A DNA stretch of 64,000 nt. Source: Aurantiochytrium sp. KH105. Taxonomy: Eukaryota > Sar > Bigyra > Thraustochytrida > Thraustochytriidae. How positions within the stretch are numbered: the stretch's first letter is position 1; the number at the start of each line of letters is the position of its first letter. Where the stretch lies: NCBI GenBank assembly GCA_003116975.1, contig BGKB01000102.1, positions 62,001 through 126,000 of the forward strand, written 5' to 3'. Below the pieces are notes generated by a model. That model did not search any database. It was not told the DNA's origin and worked only from the letters and a program-made list of their open reading frames with translations. The translations under genes were made by a program, and so were the position numbers. Below are positions 58,701 to 64,000 of the stretch, in pieces.

Positions 58701-61191
58701 AGGCGGTGATATCAACCTCGATGCATTTGAGGGCATTGACATCAACGCCTTCAAGACACTCATTGAGCAGCGGGTGTTTTACCATCTGCAGGAAGGGCGC
58801 CACTTTGCGGCGCTATCCTTGTACGAAGCCGAAGCGCTTCGAGGTCTTATGCACATGCGGCAACGTCAAGGCAAGCCAATGCTCGACGGCAACGGAAATA
58901 CCTTTGTTGGCATGCACTCCCTGTACACCAAGTCTCTTCTTGACTCCACGGTGGGTTATAAATCCGCGAGCGAGTACCATGAGACCTCTTTTTACGAAAC
59001 CTTTCGCTTTATCAACAGCGAAATTTACTACAAGGAGCGGCATTTGAATATGCTTCTTCGCGCCTTGCAAGTAAACAAGCCAGCCGCGCGCGAGCGCTGG
59101 TTCGAGGAAGTTCGCGAGTGTCGACGCCGGTCGCGTCGCTCGGTGCGCGAGACGGCTTTGCATCGTCTCTTCACGGTGGACCACGAGTACAGTTTATTGG
59201 AAGAGCGCGCGACCATTAGTCGCATCCGCGGCCTCATTTATCAGCGTGGCATGTTTATTCTTGACGCTTTCCGCGCTTTCGACTCGGATCGAAATGGTTT
59301 GGTCGGGTGCTCGGAGCTCTACGGCGCGCTCGAGTGGCTTGGTGTGCGCGTGGGGCCCGAGCAGGTCTATGCCATCATGCGAAATTTGGACTCTGACATG
59401 GACGGCCATCTCTCGCTCGAAGAATTCCGCGCGGCATTTTATGATCGACGTCTCGAAGCGTCCATGTCGGAACGTGGTCTCATCAAACAGGAGAACTTTG
59501 CGGACATTGTTATTGAGCCCAAGCGAATCAAAGAGCTCGTAGGCGGTCGTGATGACGGCCAGCAGATTGCCTTGGAGAAGAGGGCTCTTCAAGCCGATGT
59601 TGTGGCACAATTTCGCGTCAAGGTCAAGGAGGTGCACCACTTTAGCCGCGTGTGGAACTCGCAAGGCGCGATGACAAAACTCAAGGCCAGTGTCTGGTCT
59701 CCCGAGCTCGACTCCTCGCTGCTCAAGCAAAACCGTTCCAAGGTTTGCCTTGGCTACTACGCGCACGGCGCTCTCGACAAGCCAGGCAACTCGAAGGGCT
59801 TCTTTTCGAAGAGCTCCCTGACGGACCCCGTGCGTGGCGTCAAATTCACACTTGAGGTGCGCGATAACGAGCGTTGGGGCGTTTCTGGACAGAGCGAGCT
59901 CATGATGCCGCTCATTAACCGGATTCTGCCGCATCCTGTCCGCTTCAATCAAGTATGGAGCCAGCAGCACGGGTCTCCTTTTTTCGCTTGGCGTCCGGTC
60001 CCACCCAATGCTGCCTTCGTGGCGCTCGGTATGGTCGCCACAACTACAGATACACCTCCTGACGTGACATCTGTACGATGCGTGCCAAAGCACTGGTGCG
60101 CGGTATCCTCGCTCAAGCCCGTCAAGATCTGGGAGGATTCGGGTGCTTCAGGTGGCCGTCCAGGCTCGATCTGGGTCGTCAACTCTTTGCGCACCCTATT
60201 CGTTGTCGAGGGACACGAGTTTCCTGCCAAGGAGGTCATATATGATCTTCGGGATCGCGTCTTCAATCTCAGCAAGAGTGACATTGAGGCGATTGGTCAT
60301 GCCAAGTCGCAACAGCAGCACCAGCAGCAACAACAGCAGCAAAGTGCGCAGCAACCCCGGAGTGGTGGTGTACAAGGTCAACAAAGTGCGCATTCAGCCA
60401 ACATTACGCACATGCCGATCCAGCCCCCTATTGCGGTCGCGGGCTCGAATGCACCTGTACCTCGGTCCCCAACAGGCCGGCAGCAACAGCAGCAGCAGCA
60501 ACAGCAACAACAACAACCCAAAGCCCCACCCGTCTTGCCGCGTACGAGCTCGATGACACGTGGCGGGTCCATGCCTAGGGCAGGTTTTGCACCGAAGCCA
60601 GCATTTACACAGCAGCAGACGCAGCAGACGCAATCTTCGCATCCCGTACCCCCGCCAGTCCCTCGGTCTCACGCGACATCGCAACCAGCTTACCAGTCTT
60701 CTTCGCACACTGCTGCCGCACCTTCGCCACAGCCCGTACCAACCCCTATTCCTCGAACCCAGCCGCAGCAGGCTACATCACAACACATTCCGCAGTCATC
60801 GTTCTCCTCGTCAAGTCGAAGTCCGGCAGCACGATCCTCGCCTATAAGTTCAACGTCGGTGCCACCGCCTCAACCTCCTCCGCAACAATATGCGCGACCA
60901 GCTGCTGTACAGCACTCAGTTCCTCCGGTCCCGACAAAGTCTTCGCAAGTTCGCAATCGGATGAGTGCGTCCCAGCCAACAGCAGCAAGCGGACCCAGCC
61001 GTCCCACGAGCTCACAGGTCATGGCACGCATGGACAGCTCCGCACAAAGACCTCCTGCGCCATCGGCTGCGTCGACTAGACCCCCACCTGTGCCAAATGC
61101 GTCGCGTCCTGTTCCACAGCGCCCGCCACACTCGCGCGCAGCAAAGCAGCGCATGAACTCGGACGATAGTGACGGCCATCCGCTTGCGTAA
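46723..61191 (+). CDS. Giant SH3 / DUF3638-DUF3645 ATPase-like / EF-hand / Vps62-like protein, 4822 aa
   Basis: One uninterrupted 14.5-kb frame. The ATG at 46723 starts directly at an SH3 domain (about 3-60, ALYDFE...GWWKG...GLFPRDYV). A Pro/Ala linker and a second SH3 (98-152, WWYGSIRGQSGLIPKNY) follow. A long helical region leads to a DUF3638-like block with a Walker A motif (G2784-A-G-K2787-T) in HQMIMGAGKTTVVGPLLAL and a Walker B-like DEVD (2950-2953) in LILDEVDLILHPLRSELNWP. The DUF3645-like GFSGTPSDLLPVEFG lies further on. After a (EQ)n stretch (about 3759-3780) come an EF-hand (about 3903-3930, FDIDSDQRLKKDEL) and two more (about 4183-4245, FDSDRNGLVGCSEL and LDSDMDGHLSLEEF). A Vps62-like segment (about 4405-4510, VALGMV...SIWVV) and a Gln/Pro-rich tail end the protein. 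Fungal relatives are auto-annotated as ubiquitin hydrolases without clear evidence. Function is unknown; Ca2+- and SH3-dependent regulation is an inference. Confidence 0.85.
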   Translation: MRAEALYDFEAQNDDEVSLETGDIVVVTDSSDDASGWWKGKREKDGPAAVEGLFPRDYVKIVEEAEAAPAPAPTPVPAPAPTPAPAPPAKTTTPKTRNRVRVLWEFEPSADDELSVKAGDVIEVVDSEDPEWWYGSIRGQSGLIPKNYCEELPASSQSGATALPGSGRSASTSSASPAAGPASSATSQAEGTSTVSATPTLRVNLNSQNSLSGSSNGSALPASAVRVGTNSQAGGGTAGPATTMNAAQGKGFIIGSEPLWRHPGFIGMCADRYISGTWPSNPTDEFTSLRMTLEFFMLAMERLVTKLGDKWGVRSLKNAFAMAGWVVANLPLNPMNQDQNFHLFLHGFVQRVRGMRNGDVICFPGGWTSDTSIVDLGEDTDDSSDDDTEDGSGSSSSGAGNSGSRRSFKRNSMRKRSTASSAKDDGNNKPEESSSRPTKPSRSASSNRIKVGGNRGVVSHLVMYILTRHESTFSLSVCNTGHPVAEQEQQMQQNSAGDPATRWDGFDYHAARLDEETGKMKRNLCYTLTDIPCERLLDASFWFLLFRAKIYYHSKNTAKMVYETLLPYLSRQHLYMNRASFDLSVMDMRTQRDVADGSFFHLLKACMRQCVLSLGLTTFQAKHVSLLLRMEVCEMMQEDLSRVSNLYAGDAITMRAALQQLADNAAKRSLEEKNSPTTTDHLQQIAGLINDIDGRISGLLKPIEDRHLPPALSFPNSGKIAWAACMPMFGPFRRDCSVEHLAGGAAPPPILRPVQLTLVPDAIEDFADVAITLRHCVNICTLLDNQKDLIRNTYCIRIALIQHLFTQVIPLPLARNDPKRPDHCFWYAKPMRYETQADILRLLELVGRHFVSAALSVRVTRSFDAARIITMAAIATVADCVVRVHACDIPSQFSLHYDGQAAGPVHPFAFEIGYFVEESGFLAFADPYLTTARTQILDYFTALRDAVRSDHVLFRFEHSMLFGDAERRLVNQLCVQMGFDRSKGIPGLAAYFGGQDPALVDHYPELALFRDIVFLFKSLLAPTANALPELRHWKATDARLIWTVGKPVDDGNAAPPPDAPQGTSMQRVGLDVAGFGKERLACAAYVRTYRADAQIEKSTLQSLLDFVGLGSNTMPRAPPSGANPSNLAGKNINTEDDVLHVKDLPDFGNKIRASDSELLLQYLTAPYLRIPLVLQFFADQIRISALAESKLQEVLDACLFEPGMWQRDGKVEEPRTVPASDRAHLATPVGLLFNELQHSPRVVLDAIENMLFYAMELDVGRYSPGSSQVILYVTRLVVRVIEYMGFLIERDELEQERVQRTGDAISRSGPRSMARGLHLPGTTEASIPYLRELRDKLRDKLDSSIYPMLEQWCRVATKQRKMQLACVFHAHMAYLYLGTKESQLDRRMVSAILISYIFVTVNFRFHMELDPESASRGVKRAGKKGEGESDDALNLGISPNEFFSLYQKHRGKILRWLEANPADCNKTMEAIVKVISLTDERQTGMVTESKGDEDEMLIRSWQSPEIAGCLGRFMPDTEVSELRRCLSAAEEVRDFEEWMRVVTTQSVDTEINVQLGEFTLKKHPMKLLDDKFVYMPDFREVFGDIDPSLGHGVQCAEVKDTVNRSWKRLVGRRHDVQLWDPDTRTEIANPFQRPFPSALEPAEAWVQKALEPYAQTVLSHVELFLPRASAAKQSFAVLCGLVQPARNLYQDPNTPGEASAAASPQARMASTLLEVVVFQNPRVVHVYEVLEHGRRWYRSLCYSSDPRFCLGDFGEVPTMSWSTGRPVLSIGSVPTTARPPSPSLVISRNLTKEMGVQEYMPRRLLKGLLPETLLDEYEFWQDVEDKSIIGYEKAEIQDSSKSGEGGEATSRLSAQDRLSRVIKPRTRLRVEIIPHGPDDTSGYGNSKAYALVRRFVTIDSGPRAGTEECHTLLNLLHAPASSPLKDLSSILLRVDNLSHILVWTFADVQTPSDVCRIDLVELPRVRLSFRLQEEASQPGGPVDLKLFSQEHTGLFMSANRDPRIVDLVRGLPHAVLLENWKGELFILVAATAYPTRPVVPNMIFATELVLNRTSPEWNANLGDVRHYLYSVHLSKMFLFTPTLSSALYLFLLRFMARRYDLAFRLADSCVTDTPLTAEEDQILDLLGSLNFDMHPDAHACRLKLSLVTLGARSIMRLPWDLVQEMSLYAIKHRRVAASCRLSVSEELTLLEEVSLNAPGRNLLRASKRNNGQILFNRRALLNAMQLTALGQTSQAGSDELIVFHPPRPRPSVCFDQVRDDTALEDRKNASSWRKTLRAFSSLKPMSYDRPTDLSGVEGLRLFHDMINRGVSIRGGKTSKGFPFLYELMTGTLSVRVLDDDNCFNWASVLLHMMPPHKFKKTQTMTSVLRILANNPELIRDMPKYEDDRKHKFTIIFKGQNVIQRLLEKCNSTLRSKTASIKWPPTTTQFTPWRPGTHVSLPLSPNPRRDRAWLAPRVLDLGLERREFGPLEATSPGGTNVVGLDAQEARAFATAPIDSIGLAAHVSKESRGSLGLAKIDLVPGGNPEALLQVDKHAVARSHIALDLLKRMRDDAVAFEEITNGATIEKLKDRAKVQDLILKLEQLYERDTKIAEASITSVLDLANWVDVSTKDAYGEYGMRKRLGFLLNQYSGNEPRIWFELLVGNLMSNLGDFHLSQLNPFLTRETLAEVHDMCIATLMRVNRMAQTLRAIGAAHDLYRALASADPEPALQLKSDAVVKELAAKRHYVKQPGAGQGRYELDPRFLVFEFTYSILLRKSQVELVYDFMGALQNGDSRCHQMIMGAGKTTVVGPLLALLLGDGKSLVVQVVPNALLEFSRAVMRDKFSAIIQKPVYTFVFDRFTSVDRQMYRKLLIARKSRAVVCTTPTALKSFFLKLVEAAHLLDAAKYESEDDMRSAPSIIKSFFKEALSLTSKAREMLTKEEATRLREQMRLSSRILDLFRDGVLILDEVDLILHPLRSELNWPIGNKVPLDFTRSHVKGHDGMRWMIPFHLLDAFFARTAGQTTLDYTSSRSAATLLKSINEAITKGCELNLMQQQPHLVLLSRSFYTAKLRSLLAEWMLLFLSMRGLHGISDPDALDYMTRGPKGAPKAAEVVNSNLTDENVKMINLAREWIGTFTPFVLAKIDRVKYGLLNATDLAKFMALDPLMPKNRKLLAVPFTGKDCPSRASEFSHPDVVIGLTILAYRYEGLRMSDFIWLLRHLRERLEEDVGPYIKREASRLYIRWVSLAGGRVRGTKVESQKRRFKAGGGAKTDVAAESKVVSADEALASDEAKEVENSDVNGVREIELDDLWPLQLIDLSDTYQVGVLYRLLRKSPHAILYYLTTYIFPETLQHHGLKISACGQELGGSIMFKRRLGFSGTPSDLLPVEFGVCHYEKGSDGKMLHYLTDPSVMSIRLVERGWSVESLLRSIATMRPAYQALIDTGALVTGYSNIEVAAFLLRNGLPEDVEGVVFLDSADRKMVLTRSGKIIPLDRSGIAPDRRFSFYDQVHTTGMDIKQAISARAALTLGKDMTFRDYAQGAFRMRGIGVGQTIELLVIPEVDMLIKLQVAAGHGKTVSPSELSQLAAENLSAQESQRTRDEAQSLQRTPQLAERLREVTEWLVINSMRSEKIQFNLLCEQSTSNVWRKRAHHFVLMNSAKVGERGDAAAGNQFLEKSIDAFRERVDYSVATAVPRAQPFAEKIENLVNDHSDLIASEGDREVITSITRKVKDAEERSRVAARAGTLVPTLAGVEGVGSQDEVAKEQVFNAEQVQEQEQEQEQEQEQEQEQEQEKVQQLEPEEYVKKKYSRKDESPVPWDVELLGKANAAPAMKFFPCSEFAMHRKLTESPVPITFPQSMYISRNHYDPGWSLHTHRRIKNVIILMEWVPDPGALTNSATLLGASQTHLSKDTWSHLSGAFNMFDIDSDQRLKKDELFELMLALDVAPDDLLRLGNEIAGFEDVTIEADESKLARSGDQGEARTWEDQRKQLENYLANSLQESLQRLLQRGGDINLDAFEGIDINAFKTLIEQRVFYHLQEGRHFAALSLYEAEALRGLMHMRQRQGKPMLDGNGNTFVGMHSLYTKSLLDSTVGYKSASEYHETSFYETFRFINSEIYYKERHLNMLLRALQVNKPAARERWFEEVRECRRRSRRSVRETALHRLFTVDHEYSLLEERATISRIRGLIYQRGMFILDAFRAFDSDRNGLVGCSELYGALEWLGVRVGPEQVYAIMRNLDSDMDGHLSLEEFRAAFYDRRLEASMSERGLIKQENFADIVIEPKRIKELVGGRDDGQQIALEKRALQADVVAQFRVKVKEVHHFSRVWNSQGAMTKLKASVWSPELDSSLLKQNRSKVCLGYYAHGALDKPGNSKGFFSKSSLTDPVRGVKFTLEVRDNERWGVSGQSELMMPLINRILPHPVRFNQVWSQQHGSPFFAWRPVPPNAAFVALGMVATTTDTPPDVTSVRCVPKHWCAVSSLKPVKIWEDSGASGGRPGSIWVVNSLRTLFVVEGHEFPAKEVIYDLRDRVFNLSKSDIEAIGHAKSQQQHQQQQQQQSAQQPRSGGVQGQQSAHSANITHMPIQPPIAVAGSNAPVPRSPTGRQQQQQQQQQQQQPKAPPVLPRTSSMTRGGSMPRAGFAPKPAFTQQQTQQTQSSHPVPPPVPRSHATSQPAYQSSSHTAAAPSPQPVPTPIPRTQPQQATSQHIPQSSFSSSSRSPAARSSPISSTSVPPPQPPPQQYARPAAVQHSVPPVPTKSSQVRNRMSASQPTAASGPSRPTSSQVMARMDSSAQRPPAPSAASTRPPPVPNASRPVPQRPPHSRAAKQRMNSDDSDGHPLA
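57999..58053 (+). repeat. GAACAG/GAGCAA repeat encoding (EQ)n
   Basis: About nine Glu-Gln dipeptides in the giant protein, encoded by mixed GAA/GAG and CAA/CAG codons. It separates the ATPase-like core from the EF-hand region. Confidence 0.85.
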
Positions 61192-61300
61192 GCTGTGTCA
61201 ACTAAAGTAGAGTTTTCGAAGATGAATCGCGAGCACGATAGCATCCCACAATACAAGAATCTTTCTTTATCATTCTCTTTTTGTCCATGCGTCCGTTTCC
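61192..61300. other. Short convergent spacer
   Basis: Only 109 bases separate the stop codons of the giant gene and the WD40-like gene, so their 3' UTRs must be very short or overlap. Confidence 0.7.
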
Positions 61301-64000
61301 TCAAACGTCACACTCGCGCGGCGTATGCTCCATTCGTGGACGATGGTAGCGGTCCATGGGAAGGTCTCCAGAGCCTTGCGCTGGATTATCAATGGCGAAA
61401 AGGTAGACAGTGTCGCTCGCTGGGCCTGTACAAGCAAGATGCTGGTGGTCTCGAAGAAGAACGAGATCCGTAAGTCGCACGCCTGGCTCAACGTTCTTTC
61501 CGAGAGGATTGAGCCGCTGCGTCGCAAAGAGGCCACTTGTGAGCGAAACAACATGCACGCACGAGTTCATCAGAATGTACACATAGTCGGAGCCGACCTC
61601 CTTGAGCAAAGGTGACACCGCGAGACGCGGTCGAATTTTTCCTTCCATGAGTATTTCCACGGCGGTGGGCTCCAAGCCCAGCGTCACGGTGTCATAGACA
61701 AAAATGCGAAGCGTTCCTGGCTTTTCTGCTGTTGCAGGATATCGCACAAGAAAAAGAATCTCGGACCCTGCATGCGACAGCGAGACATCCTCGAGAATTC
61801 CTTCGCTGACCTGAGGCGAAAAGTACGAGATCATGTGCTGCACAAGCGTCCCACCTTTAGAGTGGATGAGCACGTGATGCGGGCTGCTTTTATCGTCAGG
61901 AACATCGTCGGGAGCAAAAACCTGCATGACGCGCTGTTTTTCGCCAGTCTCGCGCACGAGCCAGGGCTTGTCTTGCAGCTCAAGCGTTGCAATGAGCCTC
62001 TCTTCGTCCCTCGCTAGCGTTAAAAAGTTCACATCTTTTTCGAGGGCTTTTTCCTCGTCGAGGGCCTTGCTCTCCGCGCTTCGAGCGCTGCTGAGGGCCA
62101 AAGTCTTTGGGGGCGGGGCTGATGGGATATCCACGCCCTCTGGAGGAAAAACTTTCTCGACGGGAAAGGCACGATCCGCAGTGTACGAGATGGCGCGCAA
62201 GTCGAGTGTGAAGCGCTGCAGCGGAACATACCATCCAAAGCCGGAGAATTGGCTGGGCTCATAGGGCCAGAGACGCATGCGATCTTTTTCATCGACCGTG
62301 TACATAATTTCTGAGCATCTGTTGACAAAGCCAATAAACTTTGGAGAGTGCTTGTGCCCCTGGTAAAACTCACGCCGGATCGTTGACCCGAACAGCTCTC
62401 CTTTGTGACGGGGGTTCCCTGGGAGTACATTTGGATCGCGCGGGTTCTGTGGCTCAACGTGGGCGTGCGAAGGACAGTACACGCTTCGATCACCGTATGA
62501 CTTTTCATGGTCAGTATTCCATTTAACGAGGTCGCCATTTTTCAGGGCAATCATAATGCTGAGCTGAACGCCAAAGAGAGTATGTGCAGTGTGGAATGCC
62601 ACATGCACTGGCTGAAGCTCCTCTTCGCTGGGCTCGACAAGGCGATGACGCCTTTTGCGTTTGCGTTGCTTGGCCCTTATTTTCGCCTTGTACTGCTCAA
62701 TATCGTCGTCGTCATCGTAGAGATTCTCCTGAACGGGACGATCAAAGTCTTGCCACGTGAGCTCGAGAAGTTCTTCGAGCACGACAGGCTTGAGAACTTT
62801 TTGCCAGACATGTGTTTTGCCAGCGTGTTGCGGGGATGGCAAGGTGCTCAGCAGGCGGACGGTCCCCGCTTCGTCAAGAGATAGAAGAAGGGAGCCCTGG
62901 TCCGTGCTCCATACGAGTTGCACAATCGCCGCCGGCATGTTCTTTGGCTGATACTTGCGCAATAACAGCGCCTCTTTCTCGGGTCTCACATCGTAGACGA
63001 GAATGCGACCCGTTCCAGTACCGACGGCCAGATAATCGCCGCCTGCCGACCCAGCGAGTGCCGTTGGAGCCCCCTGGCCGCTACGCACTTTGATGTGCTT
63101 TGATCGAAAGGTGACTCCATTCCAAAAGTCTTTTTCTACACGTCGGAACTCGGGTGTCCGAGCCGTCACCTGTTCAGGTTCGATTGGCTGAACAAGCGCA
63201 AATTGTAGTTTGGTGGCGTCCTCGTCCTCCTCGTCTTCGCTGCTGCTCTCTTCGCCATCGTCTGCGTCTCGGTCTTTCTTGGCTTCGCCGTTTGCCTCTG
63301 CTTCTAATTCCAGTGAAGGGTCCAGTCGTTTTTCGACGAGCTCTTCCTCGTATGCTTGCTCGCGCATGCGCTTTTTTTCGAGCTCTTCGCGAATCCGTTG
63401 CATGGAGGCCTTGCTGTATGCTGCGTTTGTGGAGTTGAAGACGCTTGTTTCTTGCGGGAGTATTGCCTTCTCCAGCTTGAGATGCATTGTTGTCGTTGGT
63501 TTTCTCGAGTGTGAAAGTTGAATAAGATCTCGCGCATCTCTGCGCTGCTGGAGCTCTGTAAATGTGCTTGTAACTTGGTTCTTCATCTCATCCGGTACTT
63601 GGCCGTCGCCTTGCCACAAACTAAAGACAGACCCAAGCACGAGCTTGTCTGCGATCTTGCGTGAGAGCAAACGAGCTGTTTCCACCTCGCCGAATATTCC
63701 TCGCAGGACAGAGTCGAGGGTGCTGTTTGTGATATCGTCTGCAACCATTCGCACAGCATTTTCGCGATCCTCCTCCTGGATGCGGCGTTCGAGCATAGAT
63801 CCGCTCGCGTGCCACTTTTCTACGGCTTGTTCGGCTTCTTGACGAAGCTGAGCCACGTCAAAAGGTTCATACGATTCAAGGAAGTCGTTCACGGCATCCA
63901 TAAGGATGCCACGCACGATCTCAAAGGAAGGTAGCGATGCCTTGGGATACGATGCTGGCCCGAGAGAGCCATCATAGGCCTTTTGCTCGTGTGGGCCAAA
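61301..64000 (-). CDS. WD40-like protein, C-terminal 899 residues (N-terminus outside window)
   Basis: The frame is open from the window edge to TGA at 61301-61303, so the gene is cut at its 5' end. The N-terminal part seen here (about 1-220) is helical and charged (VRGILMDAVNDFLESYEPFD...). Beta-propeller-like repeats follow from about residue 290: VGTGTGRILVYDVRPEKEAL, then VWSTDQGSLLLSLDEAGTVRLL, and, near the C-terminus, VSLSHAGSEILFLVRYP and LRIFVYDTVTLG. An acidic linker (DADDGEESSSEDEEDEDAT) precedes the propeller and a basic patch (KQRKRKRRHR) interrupts it. Such proteins are scaffolds. I cannot assign a named orthologue; a ciliary or trafficking role is possible but unsupported. Confidence 0.7.
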   Translation of the reverse strand, partial: FGPHEQKAYDGSLGPASYPKASLPSFEIVRGILMDAVNDFLESYEPFDVAQLRQEAEQAVEKWHASGSMLERRIQEEDRENAVRMVADDITNSTLDSVLRGIFGEVETARLLSRKIADKLVLGSVFSLWQGDGQVPDEMKNQVTSTFTELQQRRDARDLIQLSHSRKPTTTMHLKLEKAILPQETSVFNSTNAAYSKASMQRIREELEKKRMREQAYEEELVEKRLDPSLELEAEANGEAKKDRDADDGEESSSEDEEDEDATKLQFALVQPIEPEQVTARTPEFRRVEKDFWNGVTFRSKHIKVRSGQGAPTALAGSAGGDYLAVGTGTGRILVYDVRPEKEALLLRKYQPKNMPAAIVQLVWSTDQGSLLLSLDEAGTVRLLSTLPSPQHAGKTHVWQKVLKPVVLEELLELTWQDFDRPVQENLYDDDDDIEQYKAKIRAKQRKRKRRHRLVEPSEEELQPVHVAFHTAHTLFGVQLSIMIALKNGDLVKWNTDHEKSYGDRSVYCPSHAHVEPQNPRDPNVLPGNPRHKGELFGSTIRREFYQGHKHSPKFIGFVNRCSEIMYTVDEKDRMRLWPYEPSQFSGFGWYVPLQRFTLDLRAISYTADRAFPVEKVFPPEGVDIPSAPPPKTLALSSARSAESKALDEEKALEKDVNFLTLARDEERLIATLELQDKPWLVRETGEKQRVMQVFAPDDVPDDKSSPHHVLIHSKGGTLVQHMISYFSPQVSEGILEDVSLSHAGSEILFLVRYPATAEKPGTLRIFVYDTVTLGLEPTAVEILMEGKIRPRLAVSPLLKEVGSDYVYILMNSCVHVVSLTSGLFATQRLNPLGKNVEPGVRLTDLVLLRDHQHLACTGPASDTVYLFAIDNPAQGSGDLPMDRYHRPRMEHTPRECDV

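Overview
This window is nuclear DNA of a protist, most likely a thraustochytrid (Labyrinthulomycetes, stramenopiles). That placement is an inference. It rests on GC-rich DNA, long and mostly single-exon genes with a few short GT-AG introns, many microsatellites in the spacers, a channelrhodopsin-type opsin resembling those known from labyrinthuleans, and giant multidomain proteins of a kind seen in stramenopiles. There are no bacterial-style operons, rRNAs, recognisable tRNAs, insertion sequences or CRISPR arrays.

Layout. 1-7.4 kb: the 3' end of one sugar transporter and a complete tandem paralogue, separated by about 5 kb of repeat-rich DNA. 7.7-11.7 kb: the vesicle-tethering subunit TRAPPC3/Bet3 (-) and a bZIP transcription factor (+), divergent. 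12.3-15.3 kb: an opine-dehydrogenase-family enzyme (-, three exons) and a cyclodeaminase-domain folate enzyme (+, two exons), divergent. 15.6-21.0 kb: a 971-residue protein with CTFxP repeats (-) and an N-BAR/SH3 membrane-curvature protein (+, two exons), divergent. 21.8-24.0 kb: a PqiA-like polytopic membrane protein (-). 26.2-28.5 kb: a secreted ADAM-like metallopeptidase (+), followed by decayed copies of its own 3' end. 28.9-29.9 kb: a JmjC/cupin dioxygenase (-). 31.9-36 kb: a two-repeat Myb protein (+) and a lebercilin-like coiled-coil protein (-), convergent. 38.0-40.1 kb: a channelrhodopsin-family opsin fused to a receiver-like domain, a phospho-motif repeat array and a MYND zinc finger. 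42.2-44.4 kb: a CPA2-type cation/proton antiporter (+). 44.8-45.9 kb: a probably mitochondrial NFACT-R (RqcH-like) protein (-). 46.7-61.2 kb: one 4822-residue protein with two SH3 domains, a DUF3638/DUF3645 ATPase-like core, EF-hands and a Vps62-like domain. 61.3-64 kb: the C-terminal 899 residues of a WD40-like protein (-) that continues past the window.

The genes look like a normal eukaryotic mixture rather than one pathway. Two signals stand out. The first is the opsin at 38.0-40.1 kb. Its transmembrane part carries channelrhodopsin hallmarks: TCPV in TM3, SWGxFP in TM6, and D-x3-K in TM7. An Ile sits where proton pumps carry the acceptor Asp, which points to an anion-channel-like opsin. 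It is followed by a long cytoplasmic signalling tail. The second is a 12-base motif, GGCCCCCGATYG, which I find only in the three consecutive divergent promoters at 8.8, 14.1 and 18.7 kb.
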